Assembly: GCF_900091465.1 (NCBI RefSeq)
Contig: NZ_FMHV01000002.1
Location: forward strand, 1,116,001 to 1,180,000
Reading direction: 5' to 3'
Length of the DNA: 64,000 bases
From: Micromonospora rhizosphaerae
GTDB lineage: Bacteria; Actinomycetota; Actinomycetes; Mycobacteriales; Micromonosporaceae
Shown: positions 10,006-17,843 of the stretch, piece by piece
How positions within the stretch are numbered: the stretch's first letter is position 1
Layout: each line of letters begins with the position of its first letter
Made by a program: the position numbers and the translations under genes
The notes under the pieces: model-generated
Told to the model about the DNA's origin: nothing
The model's input: the letters and a program-made list of their open reading frames with translations, nothing else
Databases searched by the model: none

Positions 10006-10434
10006 ATGGCCGCCGTAATCGCCAGCATCGAGATCAACGTGCCCGTCGAGAAGGTCTTCGCCTACGCGATCGACCCGGCGAATCTGTCGGCCTGGCAGGA
10101 GAACGTCGTGTCGGCATCCCAGGAGGGTGAGCTCGCCGTCGGCGGCAAGGTGATCACCGTCCGTCGCGTGGGTAAGCGCGAGCAGCCCATGACGATGGAG
10201 TTCACCAGTTACGACGCCCCGCACAGCTGGTCGATGAGGGGGGTCGATGGCCCGGTCCGGCCGCTCGTTGACACGCGAGTCGAGCCGACAGCGGTCGGTT
10301 CCCGAGTGACTGTCGAACTCGACTTCGAGGGCCGCGGGATCGGCAAGCTCCTGGTGCCCCTCCTCGTCAAGCCCGAGACCCGCAAGGGCCTGCCTCGAAA
10401 CCTCGCGCTGCTCAAGAAGAACCTCGAGGCGTGA
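10006..10434 (+). CDS. SRPBCC-superfamily (START-like) protein
   Basis: 142 residues from the ATG at 10006, with GAGGAG eight bases upstream. The pattern is that of polyketide-cyclase/dehydrase-like SRPBCC proteins: 'SIEINVPVEKVFAYAIDPANLSAW' landmarks at the start (only 'VPVEKVFAYAIDP' quoted in full), a central beta-sheet, and a C-terminal amphipathic helix 'ETRKGLPRNLALLKKNLE'. Such proteins bind hydrophobic small molecules in a cavity; the ligand is unknown. It stands alone in the degraded island. Confidence 0.8.
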   Translation: MAAVIASIEINVPVEKVFAYAIDPANLSAWQENVVSASQEGELAVGGKVITVRRVGKREQPMTMEFTSYDAPHSWSMRGVDGPVRPLVDTRVEPTAVGSRVTVELDFEGRGIGKLLVPLLVKPETRKGLPRNLALLKKNLEA

Positions 10435-10439
10435 GCCCG

Positions 10440-10920
10440 CGTGTCGCTAACCACCATTCAGCGTTGACTCTCAGGCAATCCCCACGACCTTCAGTCGTCC
10501 TGAATCCTTGGATTGTCGGCGAGGCGGTTACTCACGGCTTCCTGTGCAGGTCGAGAGCTGCGGCTGGCTGGGTTGGGGCTCCAGCACGACCCGGAGCTCG
10601 ACGAGATGCTGCCTGACATCTCGCTTACAAGGCGTTTACGGCAAGAGTCGCAGCGTCCGCTGACGTCCACTGGGTCGGCGACAGAGCCGAGATCCGTACG
10701 GACGTGTCCGGGGTCGGCCGCCAGGGTTGATGTCAGGGACTGATGTCAGGCCGCCCCTGCTACTGCTCCCGGCTCGCGGGCGGCATGACCTCGGCCGAGG
10801 GGGAGCCCGGTGCCATACATCGAGCCTCGGCAGGTTCCGTCTAGCGTGTCCCGCCACCATCAACATCGAACCTCACCGCCGAACCTTGACAGCTCACTCA
10901 ACGGCCTAACTGAACGGCGT
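10440..10920. other. Gap of about 480 bases with no supported gene
   Basis: Short frames in this stretch have no recognisable product. It holds one copy of an 18-base sequence (10614-10631, TGACATCTCGCTTACAAG) that recurs with one mismatch at 13053-13070. Nothing else seen. Confidence 0.4.
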
Positions 10921-10925
10921 TGCCA

Positions 10926-11330
10926 CTAGCGGGCCCGTCGTTCACCGGGACGGAGGCCCACCGGTTCGACCACCCGCCAGAAGTCCTTCGAGAGTTGAGC
11001 CACCATGTCCTGGAACTCCTCAGCCGGGACAGCCTCACGCAGTGTGGTGAGCACCGCGCGGACGCCGGCACTGGCGAGCACACCGTCGACGCCGGCGCGT
11101 GCCGTCACCCGCTGAACGAACTCCCCGAGCCCGAACGACTCGGGGTGTTCCCGAGTCTTGCGCAGGGGATCGTCAAGCCCTTCGGGAAGCTGATCGGCGA
11201 GATCACTCGCCTCGCCTCCGCTGATCCGATCTGCCAACGTCTCCAACGTCGCCCGGGCTATCGTCTCCGCCTGATCGGCCGACACCCCTGTCCGCCTGGC
11301 CACTGCCTCAACAAAATCCTCGTAGACCAC
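10926..11330 (-). CDS. DUF2267 domain protein
   Basis: 134 residues from a GTG at 11330 with a perfect AGGAGG seven bases upstream; longer upstream frames are not coding-like. The protein opens 'VVYEDFVEAVARRTGVSAD', followed by 'ATLETLADRISGGEASDLA' and 'QLPEGL', the DUF2267 signature, and has two helical repeats. DUF2267 proteins are common in actinomycetes, often near stress genes; function unknown. An IS5 transposase tail begins about 75 bases upstream. Confidence 0.82.
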   Translation of the reverse strand: MVYEDFVEAVARRTGVSADQAETIARATLETLADRISGGEASDLADQLPEGLDDPLRKTREHPESFGLGEFVQRVTARAGVDGVLASAGVRAVLTTLREAVPAEEFQDMVAQLSKDFWRVVEPVGLRPGERRAR

Positions 11331-11422
11331 CTGGATCCTCCTCTCGGCCAGACCGCGGTCTACCCGTTGCCGACGCCTCGAACCCCTCCGTCGCCCAGGC
11401 CGAGTGGAGTGTCCGACCGGCG

Positions 11423-11649
11423 AGATCGCCCACATTGACAAGGCGCCCATCCAGGCAAGCCAACGGTGGCACGTCGAGCGGACGGACAGCTGGCACAACG
11501 CGTTCAACCGGCTGCAACGCTGCTACGAACGGACCGAGAAGGTCATCGACGCGTTCTTCGACCTGGCCGACGCGATCATCACCGTCCGTAGCCTTATCCG
11601 ACGCGCACGGATCCTCTACCGGTGGGACCACCGCCCCACCCGCCGCTGA
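11423..11649 (+). pseudogene. IS5-family transposase C-terminal remnant
   Basis: About 75 codons read 'QRWHVERTDSWHNAFNRL', 'RCYERTEKVIDAFFDLAD' and 'IITVRSLIRRA', ending TRR-stop. This is the C-terminal end of an IS5 DDE transposase: the catalytic-Glu helix 'WHVERT' and 'YERxxxVIDAFxDLA' are diagnostic. The N-terminal two thirds and the terminal repeats are gone. Confidence 0.8.
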
Positions 11650-11654
11650 TGATC

Positions 11655-11870
11655 ACCAACCAGTCCGCGCGACCTCTAAGGTGCTCGCCGCACCCGTGAG
11701 CCATCAACGCCGGCTTGTCCTCGAAGTGCAGCGAGAAGTCCAACAGGCTTGCCGCATCGTCGTCGTGCTGGCCCTCGTGCCAGTAACGCGCCTCGCTTAC
11801 CGCCAGCAACCCGCGACCGATGAGGTCACGGACGAGGTCGGCCGCAGCGTCCGGATGATTCCGAGACAGA
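11655..11870 (-). pseudogene. Fragment of an unrecognised protein
   Basis: A minus frame from about 11870 reads 'HPDAAADLVRDLIGRGLLAV', 'SEARYWHEGQHDDDAASLLDF' landmarks and 'LMAHGCGEHL', with coding-like composition. It loses its C-terminal end where the IS5 remnant begins, and no start codon is visible. It looks like the middle of a small soluble actinobacterial protein that was cut by the insertion. Family not recognised. Confidence 0.4.
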
Positions 11871-12153
11871 ACCTACTTCGCTTGGCACTTGTCCCGCTGA
11901 CCTACGCATTACGAGTCGGTAGCCACGCGCTGGTCCGGCGCCCGTTCCTCCTACTCGCTTTGGTGCCTCGGTCCGCGATTGTCCGCCGCTGCTCGCGGGT
12001 TTGGCTGCTCGCTCGGCTGCTCGGCGAGCCGGAGGCCTGCCGGTGGTGTGAGTCGGAAGACGCGAGCCAGTCAGCTCAGGAACGACCGGTCTATCCAGGC
12101 TCGTGGTTCTATTACCACCCGTCGCAGTCACCCTGATGTCGGGAGGAGACACC

Positions 12154-12275
12154 GTGACCGAGAAGGCTCTTCCCACGCTGGTCGTGATCCGCGGAAACTC
12201 GGGCAGCGGCAAGACGACCACAGCCCGCGGGTCCGCCGCCGCTACGGACGCGGCTGCGCCCTCCTCGAACTTTCC
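12154..12275 (+). pseudogene. P-loop kinase N-terminus, frameshifted and truncated
   Basis: A GTG at 12154 with GGAGGAGA upstream starts 'VTEKALPTLVVIRGNSGSGKTTTAR', whose core is the Walker A 'GNSGSGKTTTA'. The expected continuation 'VRRRYGRGCALLE' is present but in the +1 frame, starting near 12217. After about 12270 all similarity is lost, just before the HAD gene end. It is the first 40 or so codons of an AAA-type kinase that has lost the rest. Confidence 0.68.
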
Positions 12276-12307
12276 CACCGGCATCCTTGTGTACGTGACG
12301 TCCAGCT

Positions 12308-12964
12308 TTAGCCGCTTTCCGCGTTGTGCTTCTCAACCAGGCTCGGAAGTTCGTCCAGCGAATCGATGCGGAACAGGCACTGCTCAGACACGGCTGGCAT
12401 GTCGAGGATGTAACCCCACGGACCGCGCCGGATCAGGCACGTCTTCATACCGGCCTCCTTGGCCGGGCGTACATCGTTGTCGGGCCGATCGCCGACGTAC
12501 AGGATCGAAGACGCATCGCCACCGCCTTCACGAATGACGTGCTCGAAAAAGGCCGGTGACGGCTTCGCCACGCCCCAACCGTCCGACGTGCCGATCACAT
12601 CCACGGACAGGTCGAGAGCACGAAGGATCGCCTCAGCATGAGCTGGCTGGTTGCCAGCCAAGCCCACAAACAGGCCCTGATCCTTCAAGGAGGTCAGGCA
12701 CGATCGCGCGTCGGGGTAGAGATCCTCTTCGCCGAACGACTCCGGTTTGCCAGCGGCTGCTCGGCGTTCGAGCTCGGCCGCGAGATCGAAACCGGGCCGG
12801 AAGACCCGGAACGGTTCCTGCCAGTCCAGACCCCGGGCGATCGCCGCACCGAAGACCGCCGAAAACGTATGCCGTGGAACCCCGAACCAGTCCGCCCAGG
12901 TCTCGAACTCGCGGGACTCGTCGAGAATCGTCCCGCCGATATCAAAAAAGATCGCATCGATCAC
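12308..12964 (-). CDS. HAD-superfamily hydrolase
   Basis: 218 residues. Motif I appears as 'IFFDIGGTILDE' (the usual second Asp is Gly, as in many HAD members of the DxGxT type), motif II as 'LAGNQPAHAE', the Lys as 'GVAKPSPAFF' and motif IV as 'ILYVGDRPDNDVRPA'. It has a helical cap between motifs I and II. Likely a small-molecule phosphatase in the cytoplasm; the substrate cannot be inferred. The 5' side is a 300-base gap; the 3' end abuts a kinase remnant. Confidence 0.85.
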   Translation of the reverse strand: MIDAIFFDIGGTILDESREFETWADWFGVPRHTFSAVFGAAIARGLDWQEPFRVFRPGFDLAAELERRAAAGKPESFGEEDLYPDARSCLTSLKDQGLFVGLAGNQPAHAEAILRALDLSVDVIGTSDGWGVAKPSPAFFEHVIREGGGDASSILYVGDRPDNDVRPAKEAGMKTCLIRRGPWGYILDMPAVSEQCLFRIDSLDELPSLVEKHNAESG

Positions 12965-12969
12965 TTGCG

Positions 12970-13280
12970 TTCCCCGTCACGGTCGCACTGCCACTGGATC
13001 ATAGACGGGGATCGCCGGGGCCCTGCTCGTGATCATCCCTGGAGCGCCCCCGTGACGTCTCGCTTACAAGTCCTGTGCGCTCCGTCAGGCAACGTCCGTC
13101 AACGTACGCGACCTCGGGCAGCGCGGGCGGCGCGGATGGAAGGAACTCACGACCCCTATCGCCGCCCGACGGATAAACGGAGCCGCTCGAACCCGGACCA
13201 CCGCAGCACATCCGCATCTGACGGCCGTGTGGTACGAATTACCGAAAAGTTAGACAGAAACCGCAGAAACGGGCGAGGAG
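12970..13280. other. Gap with no supported gene
   Basis: About 310 bases between HAD and ltrA. It contains the second copy of the 18-base repeat (13053-13070, TGACGTCTCGCTTACAAG) and a more AT-rich stretch at 13228-13262, suitable for the ltrA promoter. No open frame is convincing. Confidence 0.4.
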
Positions 13281-14462
13281 ATGACGGGCGGAGCAGCCGG
13301 GCTCCTGCGACGACCCGAGGACCCACGAGCGACGTACCTGGAACTCTTCTTCGACCTGGTGTTCGTCTTCGGGCTCGCGCGGCTCTCGCAGGGGCTGCTG
13401 GAGCATCTGAACTGGAGCGACGCGCTCCAGACGCTGGTGTTGCTGCTCGCCGGGTGGGCGGTTTACACCTATACGGCGGGGCTCACGGACAGGTTGGACC
13501 CGCAGCAGCCGCTGATACAGCTGCTGGTGATCGGGACCATGTTCGGCACTCTGCTGATGACCGCCGCAGCGCCGCAGGCGTTCGGCGAGCATGGCCTGTT
13601 CTTCGCAGGCTTGTACGTTGCCATCCAGATCGGTCGCAGCGCCGGCGCCGTGCTCGTGCTGCGGGGCCACGAGGCGCGGGTGGCCTTCGTGCGGCCACTC
13701 TTCTGGTCCTGCGTGTCCGCGGTGCCGTGGATCGCCGGCGCTGTCACGCACGACACGGCGCGCGGCGTGCTGTGGGCGCTGGCGGTAGCCATTGAGCACA
13801 CGGCAATCGCATTCGGCTTGCCCACACCGCGGCTGCGTCACGTGTTCGCGAGGGCGGAAGAGCTCGCGATCTCCGCCCCACATGTGGCCGAACGCCACCG
13901 GCAGCTCTTCATCATCGCGCTCGGCGAGCTCATTCTAGTCACCGGTTTCACCTTCAGCCGCGGCCGGTACGAGCCCGACCGGATCGCCGCGGTCGTCGTC
14001 GCGTTCGCCACCACGGCGCTGCTATGGCAGATCTACATCCAACGCGCCGGGTCCCTGCTCGCGGAGGCCATCGCCGCCGCCCGCGACCCGGTCCGCGTGG
14101 TCATCCCGTCGATATACGCCCACCTGGTCATGGTCGCCGGCATCGTCCCGATCTCCATCGGCGACGAACTTGTCATCGGCCACCCGCTCGGACACACACC
14201 ACCGGCCTGGGTCACCGTCATCCTCGGCGGACCCGCGCTGTTCCTCGCCGGACGGGCCGCCTTCGAGTACACGGTGTTCGGCCGGGTCTCCCGCTCCCGG
14301 CCGATCGGGGTGCTCGTCCTCGCCGCCATATCGCCGGCGGCGTTCTTCCTGCCGCCGCTGGTGGTCGCCCTGGCAGCTGCCCTCGTTCTGGCCGGAATCG
14401 CCATATCCGACGCGGCCCGCGCCCGAGGACGCCCACCCGAGCCCCCCTCACCACCCGGCTAG
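13281..14462 (+). CDS. ltrA: Low temperature requirement protein A (LtrA) family
   Basis: 393 residues with about ten hydrophobic segments. The family's opening 'ATYLELFFDLVFVFGLARLS' is present (ELFFDLVFVF being diagnostic), and 'LFIIALGELILVTG' marks the second conserved block. It is an integral membrane protein of unknown activity, named after a Listeria mutant unable to grow in the cold. It is preceded by GAGGAG four bases before the ATG. Confidence 0.88.
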   Translation: MTGGAAGLLRRPEDPRATYLELFFDLVFVFGLARLSQGLLEHLNWSDALQTLVLLLAGWAVYTYTAGLTDRLDPQQPLIQLLVIGTMFGTLLMTAAAPQAFGEHGLFFAGLYVAIQIGRSAGAVLVLRGHEARVAFVRPLFWSCVSAVPWIAGAVTHDTARGVLWALAVAIEHTAIAFGLPTPRLRHVFARAEELAISAPHVAERHRQLFIIALGELILVTGFTFSRGRYEPDRIAAVVVAFATTALLWQIYIQRAGSLLAEAIAAARDPVRVVIPSIYAHLVMVAGIVPISIGDELVIGHPLGHTPPAWVTVILGGPALFLAGRAAFEYTVFGRVSRSRPIGVLVLAAISPAAFFLPPLVVALAAALVLAGIAISDAARARGRPPEPPSPPG

Positions 14463-14468
14463 CCCGGA

Positions 14469-14525
14469 AGTGTCACCCACGTTCCCGAGACTGTTCTGTC
14501 ACCCAGGTCCTGAGACTCGACACGC
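14469..14525. repeat. Tandem IS-end-like sequence
   Basis: TGTCACCCACGTTCCCGAGAC (21 bases, shown by its ends TGTCACCCA and CGAGAC) at 14469 and TGTCACCCAGGTCCTGAGAC at 14497 are two adjacent copies of a motif that resembles the terminal inverted repeat of IS481-type elements. No transposase lies between or beside them. Probably a scar left by an insertion element next to the truncated XRE gene. Confidence 0.45.
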
Positions 14526-14662
14526 CGGCAGCCGGCTGTCCGGCCTCGGGACCTGCGTGACACCACCTCCGCCCCTGGTCTCCTTGCCGGGGAGCGCCGC
14601 CCCACCGGTTGCAAGCCCCAGCGCGAGTACATCGAGGCACTCAGGGCGCTGCTCGTCGCGAC

Positions 14663-15070
14663 CTACTGCTTGCGTATGTCTCTGCCTACGTCGTCGCCGC
14701 GAAGCTCTTGACGAAGATGGGGGCAGGGGACCTCGCGTTGCTGGCGTCCGACCGCGGCGCAACGGCAGCCATCGAGGCAGATTCTGTCGAGGCTCGTGGA
14801 ATGGCGGCCTATCAAGTCGTCTGCGCCCTCCTGCGGGCTGACCGTCCCGAGGACGCCGAGGGTTTAGCAATCAGCATGGCGGAGCAGGTCCAGCGACACG
14901 CGCGAGCGGACGTGCCCGACCTCGTCTCAGTGGCTGGCGCGCTGTGGCTGATTGCGGCCGTGATTGCTGCTCGCCGTACCGACCGTGCGGAAGCCTGGCG
15001 GAGGCTCGCTGTGGCTGAGGACCTGGCGGCGGTGCTTGGGCACGACGCCAACTTCGCTTGGACTGCGCCC
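14663..15070 (+). pseudogene. XRE-type regulator, C-terminal part only
   Basis: The frame reads 'LLLAYVSAYVVAAKLLTKMG', 'DLALLASDRGATAAIE', 'AAYQVVCALLRADRPEDAE' and 'RRLAVAEDLAAVLGHDANF', the helical TPR-like C-terminal domain of actinobacterial XRE regulators paired with small flavoproteins. The helix-turn-helix domain is missing, as is the end of the domain after 'FAWTA'. The flavoprotein piece follows in its usual place. Confidence 0.65.
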
Positions 15071-15098
15071 TGCCGGCGTGCTCGACTGAGAGCCTGCT

Positions 15099-15482
15099 GT
15101 GGCACGCCCACTCACTCTGATCGTGTGCGGAGCACCGCTCGCTTCGCGGGCCGCCGACATCGCGGCCGCGTTGGTAGCCGACACCTGGGACACAACCGTC
15201 GTGGGAACCCCCGCATCCGCGCCCTGGCTGGACGTTGACGCTGTCGTGTCCGTGACCAATCGGCCGGTCCGGTTCGACTACAGGGAACCGTCTACCCCAA
15301 AGACCGGACCGGATCCAGAGGCGATCGTGGTGTGTCCCGCAACGTTCAACACGATCAACAAGGCTGCTGCTGGGGCCTCCGACACATACGCACTCGGCGT
15401 CCTCTGTTCAGCGCTCGGCACCCGTCTTCCAACGCTCGTCGTGCCGATGATCAACAACAAGCTCTGGGGCCATCCCGCTTGA
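15099..15482 (+). pseudogene. Flavoprotein (PPC-decarboxylase-like), truncated
   Basis: From a GTG at 15099 the frame gives 127 residues: 'LTLIVCGAPLASRAADIAA', 'VCPATFNTINKAAAGASDT' and 'VVPMINNKLWGHPA', then a stop. Family members run on for another 40-50 residues after the 'WGHPAW' motif, so the C-terminus is missing. The fold is that of homo-oligomeric flavin-containing Cys decarboxylases. It follows the XRE remnant as in intact actinobacterial loci, so both were probably cut by the same events. Residual activity is doubtful. Confidence 0.62.
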
Positions 15483-15548
15483 AGGACCCGGCGCCGAAGA
15501 ACGACCCCGAACGGCAACCAGAAGTCGGAGAAGGGAACGGGCCGGCCC

Positions 15549-16384
15549 ATGTGGTCAACCCAGGTCTTCGGACTCCAGCTCTCGACGCGCATGGTCCAGC
15601 TCGTCCATGCTGTCCTGCGAGCCGCGCTCCAGCACGCCGTGCGGGAGGAGTTACTCGCTCGTAACGTCGCCAAGCTGGTCCAGGTCGCCACCCCCGACGA
15701 TCGGCCGGGCCGCGGCCTGTCCGCTACCGAGGCTCACCGAGTGCTCAAGGCTGCCGAGGGGGAGTCCCCGCACGCGCTCTACGTACTCGCCCTCTACCTC
15801 GGGCTGCGTCGGGCTGAACTACTTGGGTTGCGCTGGCAAGACCTCATCCTCGACGCAGACCCAGGTCGCTACCCCTCCCTGGAGATCAAGCAGACGCTAC
15901 AGCGGGTCAGGGGTCAGCTTCAGTTCGTGCCCCCGAAGACCCGGACCTCCCGTCGCACCGTTCCGCTGCCGCCCGTCTGCGTCGCGGCGTTAAAAGATCA
16001 CGCGAAGCGTCAGGCCGAGCAACGCGCCGACAGGGGCAGGGACTGGAAAGATCATAGGCTGGTGTTCCCGAGCAGGATCGGCACCGATGGAGCCCGGACA
16101 ACCTTCGCCGGAGCTGGGAACGGATCAAGGACGCGGCGGGGGTTCAGCTCCGCTTCCATGACTTGCGCCACACATGCGTAACCCTGCTCCTGGAGCTTGG
16201 CGTCCCGCCGCAGATCGTCCGAGAGATCGCGGGCCACTCCGCGCTGGACGTCACCATGACGATCTACGCACACACATCGCTAGAGGAGAAATACCGCGCA
16301 CTGGCCCGGCTCGACGAGCGCATCAGCAAGGAGTCGTTGTCGTCAGACTGCCGTCAGCGCGGTGACGAAACGGACATCCGATGA
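15549..16384 (+). pseudogene. Tyrosine recombinase (integrase), 5'-truncated and frameshifted
   Basis: One frame (15549-16090) gives the end of the core-binding domain and the catalytic N-half: 'LVHAVLRAALQHAVREEL' and 'LALYLGLRRAELLGLRW' (first catalytic Arg). Two extra bases between about 16083 and 16096 move the reading to another frame, which continues 'NLRRSWERIKDAAG', 'FHDLRHTCVTLLLELG' (His-x-x-Arg), 'IAGHSALDVTMTIYAH' (His and the nucleophile Tyr). All catalytic residues survive, but the N-terminal arm-binding domain is lost and the frame is broken. It ends 80 bases from the 3' end of tRNA-Phe, the classic position of an integrase of a tRNA-targeting element. Confidence 0.82.
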
Positions 16385-16408
16385 CACGTGCGGATCCACA
16401 AAGCAAAA

Positions 16409-16436
16409 CGCCGACCGGCGTTTCCGCTGGTCGGCG
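16409..16436 (-). terminator. Hairpin downstream of the tRNA cluster
   Basis: Arms CGCCGACC (16409-16416) and GGTCGGCG (16429-16436) lie just past the 3' end of tRNA-Phe. An overlapping AACGCC/GGCGTT hairpin is also possible. It is the likely terminator of the minus-strand tRNA transcript. Confidence 0.6.
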
Positions 16437-16462
16437 CTGCTGTAGCCCGGCGAAAGGCTATG

Positions 16463-16536
16463 TGGCCAGGGGCGGGGTCGAACCGCCGACCTTCCGATTT
16501 TCAGTCGGACGCTCGTACCAACTGAGCTACCTGGCC
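16463..16536 (-). tRNA. tRNA-Phe (GAA)
   Basis: Minus-strand cloverleaf of 74 bases: acceptor GGCCAGG/CCTGGCC with discriminator A, anticodon loop CTGAAAA giving anticodon GAA, and T-loop TTCGACC. The CCA is not encoded as a full extra triplet. Last gene of the Glu-Asp-Phe cluster. Confidence 0.95.
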
Positions 16537-16641
16537 ATGGTGCTCGGTCCATGCTACCCGGAGCGGCGGGGTCACCGCCGAGAGGGTCACACGCTCCGAT
16601 ACGCAGAACGCCGCGCATCATCCGCGCGGCGTCAGCGCTTG

Positions 16642-16715
16642 CGGTCCTGACGGGACTTGAACCCGCGACCTCCGCCTTGACAGGGCGGCGAGCACTCCAA
16701 CTGCTCCACAGGACC
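16642..16715 (-). tRNA. tRNA-Asp (GTC)
   Basis: Minus-strand cloverleaf of 74 bases: acceptor GGTCCTG/CAGGACC with discriminator G, anticodon loop CTGTCAA (anticodon GTC) and T-arm GCGGG-TTCAAGT-CCCGT. Middle of the cluster. Confidence 0.95.
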
Positions 16716-16747
16716 TGGCTCTGTTGCATCCGACCGAAGCCGGACCG

Positions 16748-16820
16748 TGCCCCCAACGGGATTCGAACCCGTGCTACCGCCTTGAAAGGGCGGCGTCCTG
16801 GGCCGCTAGACGATGAGGGC
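16748..16820 (-). tRNA. tRNA-Glu (TTC)
   Basis: Minus-strand cloverleaf of 73 bases: acceptor GCCCTCA/TGGGGGC with one G-T pair, discriminator A, and anticodon loop CTTTCAA (anticodon TTC). First gene of the cluster in transcription order. Confidence 0.94.
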
Positions 16821-16975
16821 GGCCCCGCCATCATTGCACACTCGCAACTTCAAGCGGACTTGCTCCCATCCGGCCCCGCCGGAGGCTTGGAAAGCATACG
16901 TGATGGCCGGCCGGTCGACCAAACCGGTATGGCGCTGGGCACATCAGTGCGCAAAACCGCAGGCCAGCGGCGGTC

Positions 16976-17767
16976 TTACCGGAGCCGGGAGATCCCGTAT
17001 CGGCGTTTCAGGTCGGGGATCAGGCGCTGGCAGGCGGCCAGCGTCTGCCGCCGGTCGCCGCCGCCGTCGTGCAGCAGCACGATCGCCCCGGGCCGGACCG
17101 CCGACTCCACCCGCTCGATGATCGTCTCGGCGGTGGGGTGGGCCCAGTCCTGCGGGTCGACGCTCCAGTGCAGGGAGCGCATGCCGAGCTGGCGGGCCAC
17201 CGCCACGACCTCGGGGGTCCAGCGGCCACCCGGCTGCCGGTAGTAGGGGATGCGGGCGTTCGGCACCGCCGCCTTGATCGCCCGGTCGGTGCGGACCAGG
17301 TCGGCCCGGATCTCCGCCAGCGGCCGTCGGCCGAGGTTCATGTCGTGCCGCCAGCTGTGGTTGCAGAGCTGGTGTCCCTCCCGGGCGATCCGGGCGACCA
17401 GCGCTGGGTAGCGCTGCGCCTGCTTGCCGATCAGGCAGAACGTCGCGGTGACCCGCGCCGCGCGCAACTGGTCGAGGACCTTCGGCGTCCACCGCGGGTC
17501 CGGACCGTCGTCGAAGGTCAGCGCCACCGCCCGGTCGCCGGTGCTGCGGCGCAGGCCGGCCGGAAGCGTGGTCGGCATCGGCCGCAGCCGGGGCTTGGGC
17601 GGGGTGGTCCGGGTGGGTCGCGGCGAGGCCGTCGGCTTCGGCTTCGGAGGTGCCGAGGGGGCCGGGGAAGGGCCGGCCGCCTGGGCCGGGCTCCGGGCGG
17701 GATCTCCGCAGCCGGTCAGGAGGAGGACCAGGCCGAGACCGAACGCCAGCACGGCGCGTGAACGCAT
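16976..17767 (-). CDS. Polysaccharide deacetylase lipoprotein (NodB domain, CE4)
   Basis: 263 residues. The N-terminus is a lipoprotein signal with lipobox 'LLLTGCG' (Cys20), followed by a Pro/Lys/Ala linker of about 50 residues. The NodB domain shows 'ALTFDDGPDPRWTPKVL' (metal Asp pair), 'HQLCNHSWRHDMNL' (metal His-x4-His), 'YYRQPGG', and 'PGAIVLLHDGGGD' (C-terminal catalytic His). All five CE4 motifs can be found, so it should remove acetyl groups from cell-wall or exported glycans outside the membrane. The TFDDGPDPRWTP motif is shared with the deacetylase half of the 56431 fusion. Confidence 0.9.
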   Translation of the reverse strand: MRSRAVLAFGLGLVLLLTGCGDPARSPAQAAGPSPAPSAPPKPKPTASPRPTRTTPPKPRLRPMPTTLPAGLRRSTGDRAVALTFDDGPDPRWTPKVLDQLRAARVTATFCLIGKQAQRYPALVARIAREGHQLCNHSWRHDMNLGRRPLAEIRADLVRTDRAIKAAVPNARIPYYRQPGGRWTPEVVAVARQLGMRSLHWSVDPQDWAHPTAETIIERVESAVRPGAIVLLHDGGGDRRQTLAACQRLIPDLKRRYGISRLR

Positions 17768-17843
17768 CGTCGCTCCCGAAGGGGGGTCGGGGTACGCGGA
17801 CGCTCCGACCGTAGTGGACGTCGCGCCGAACCGGGAGGGCCGG

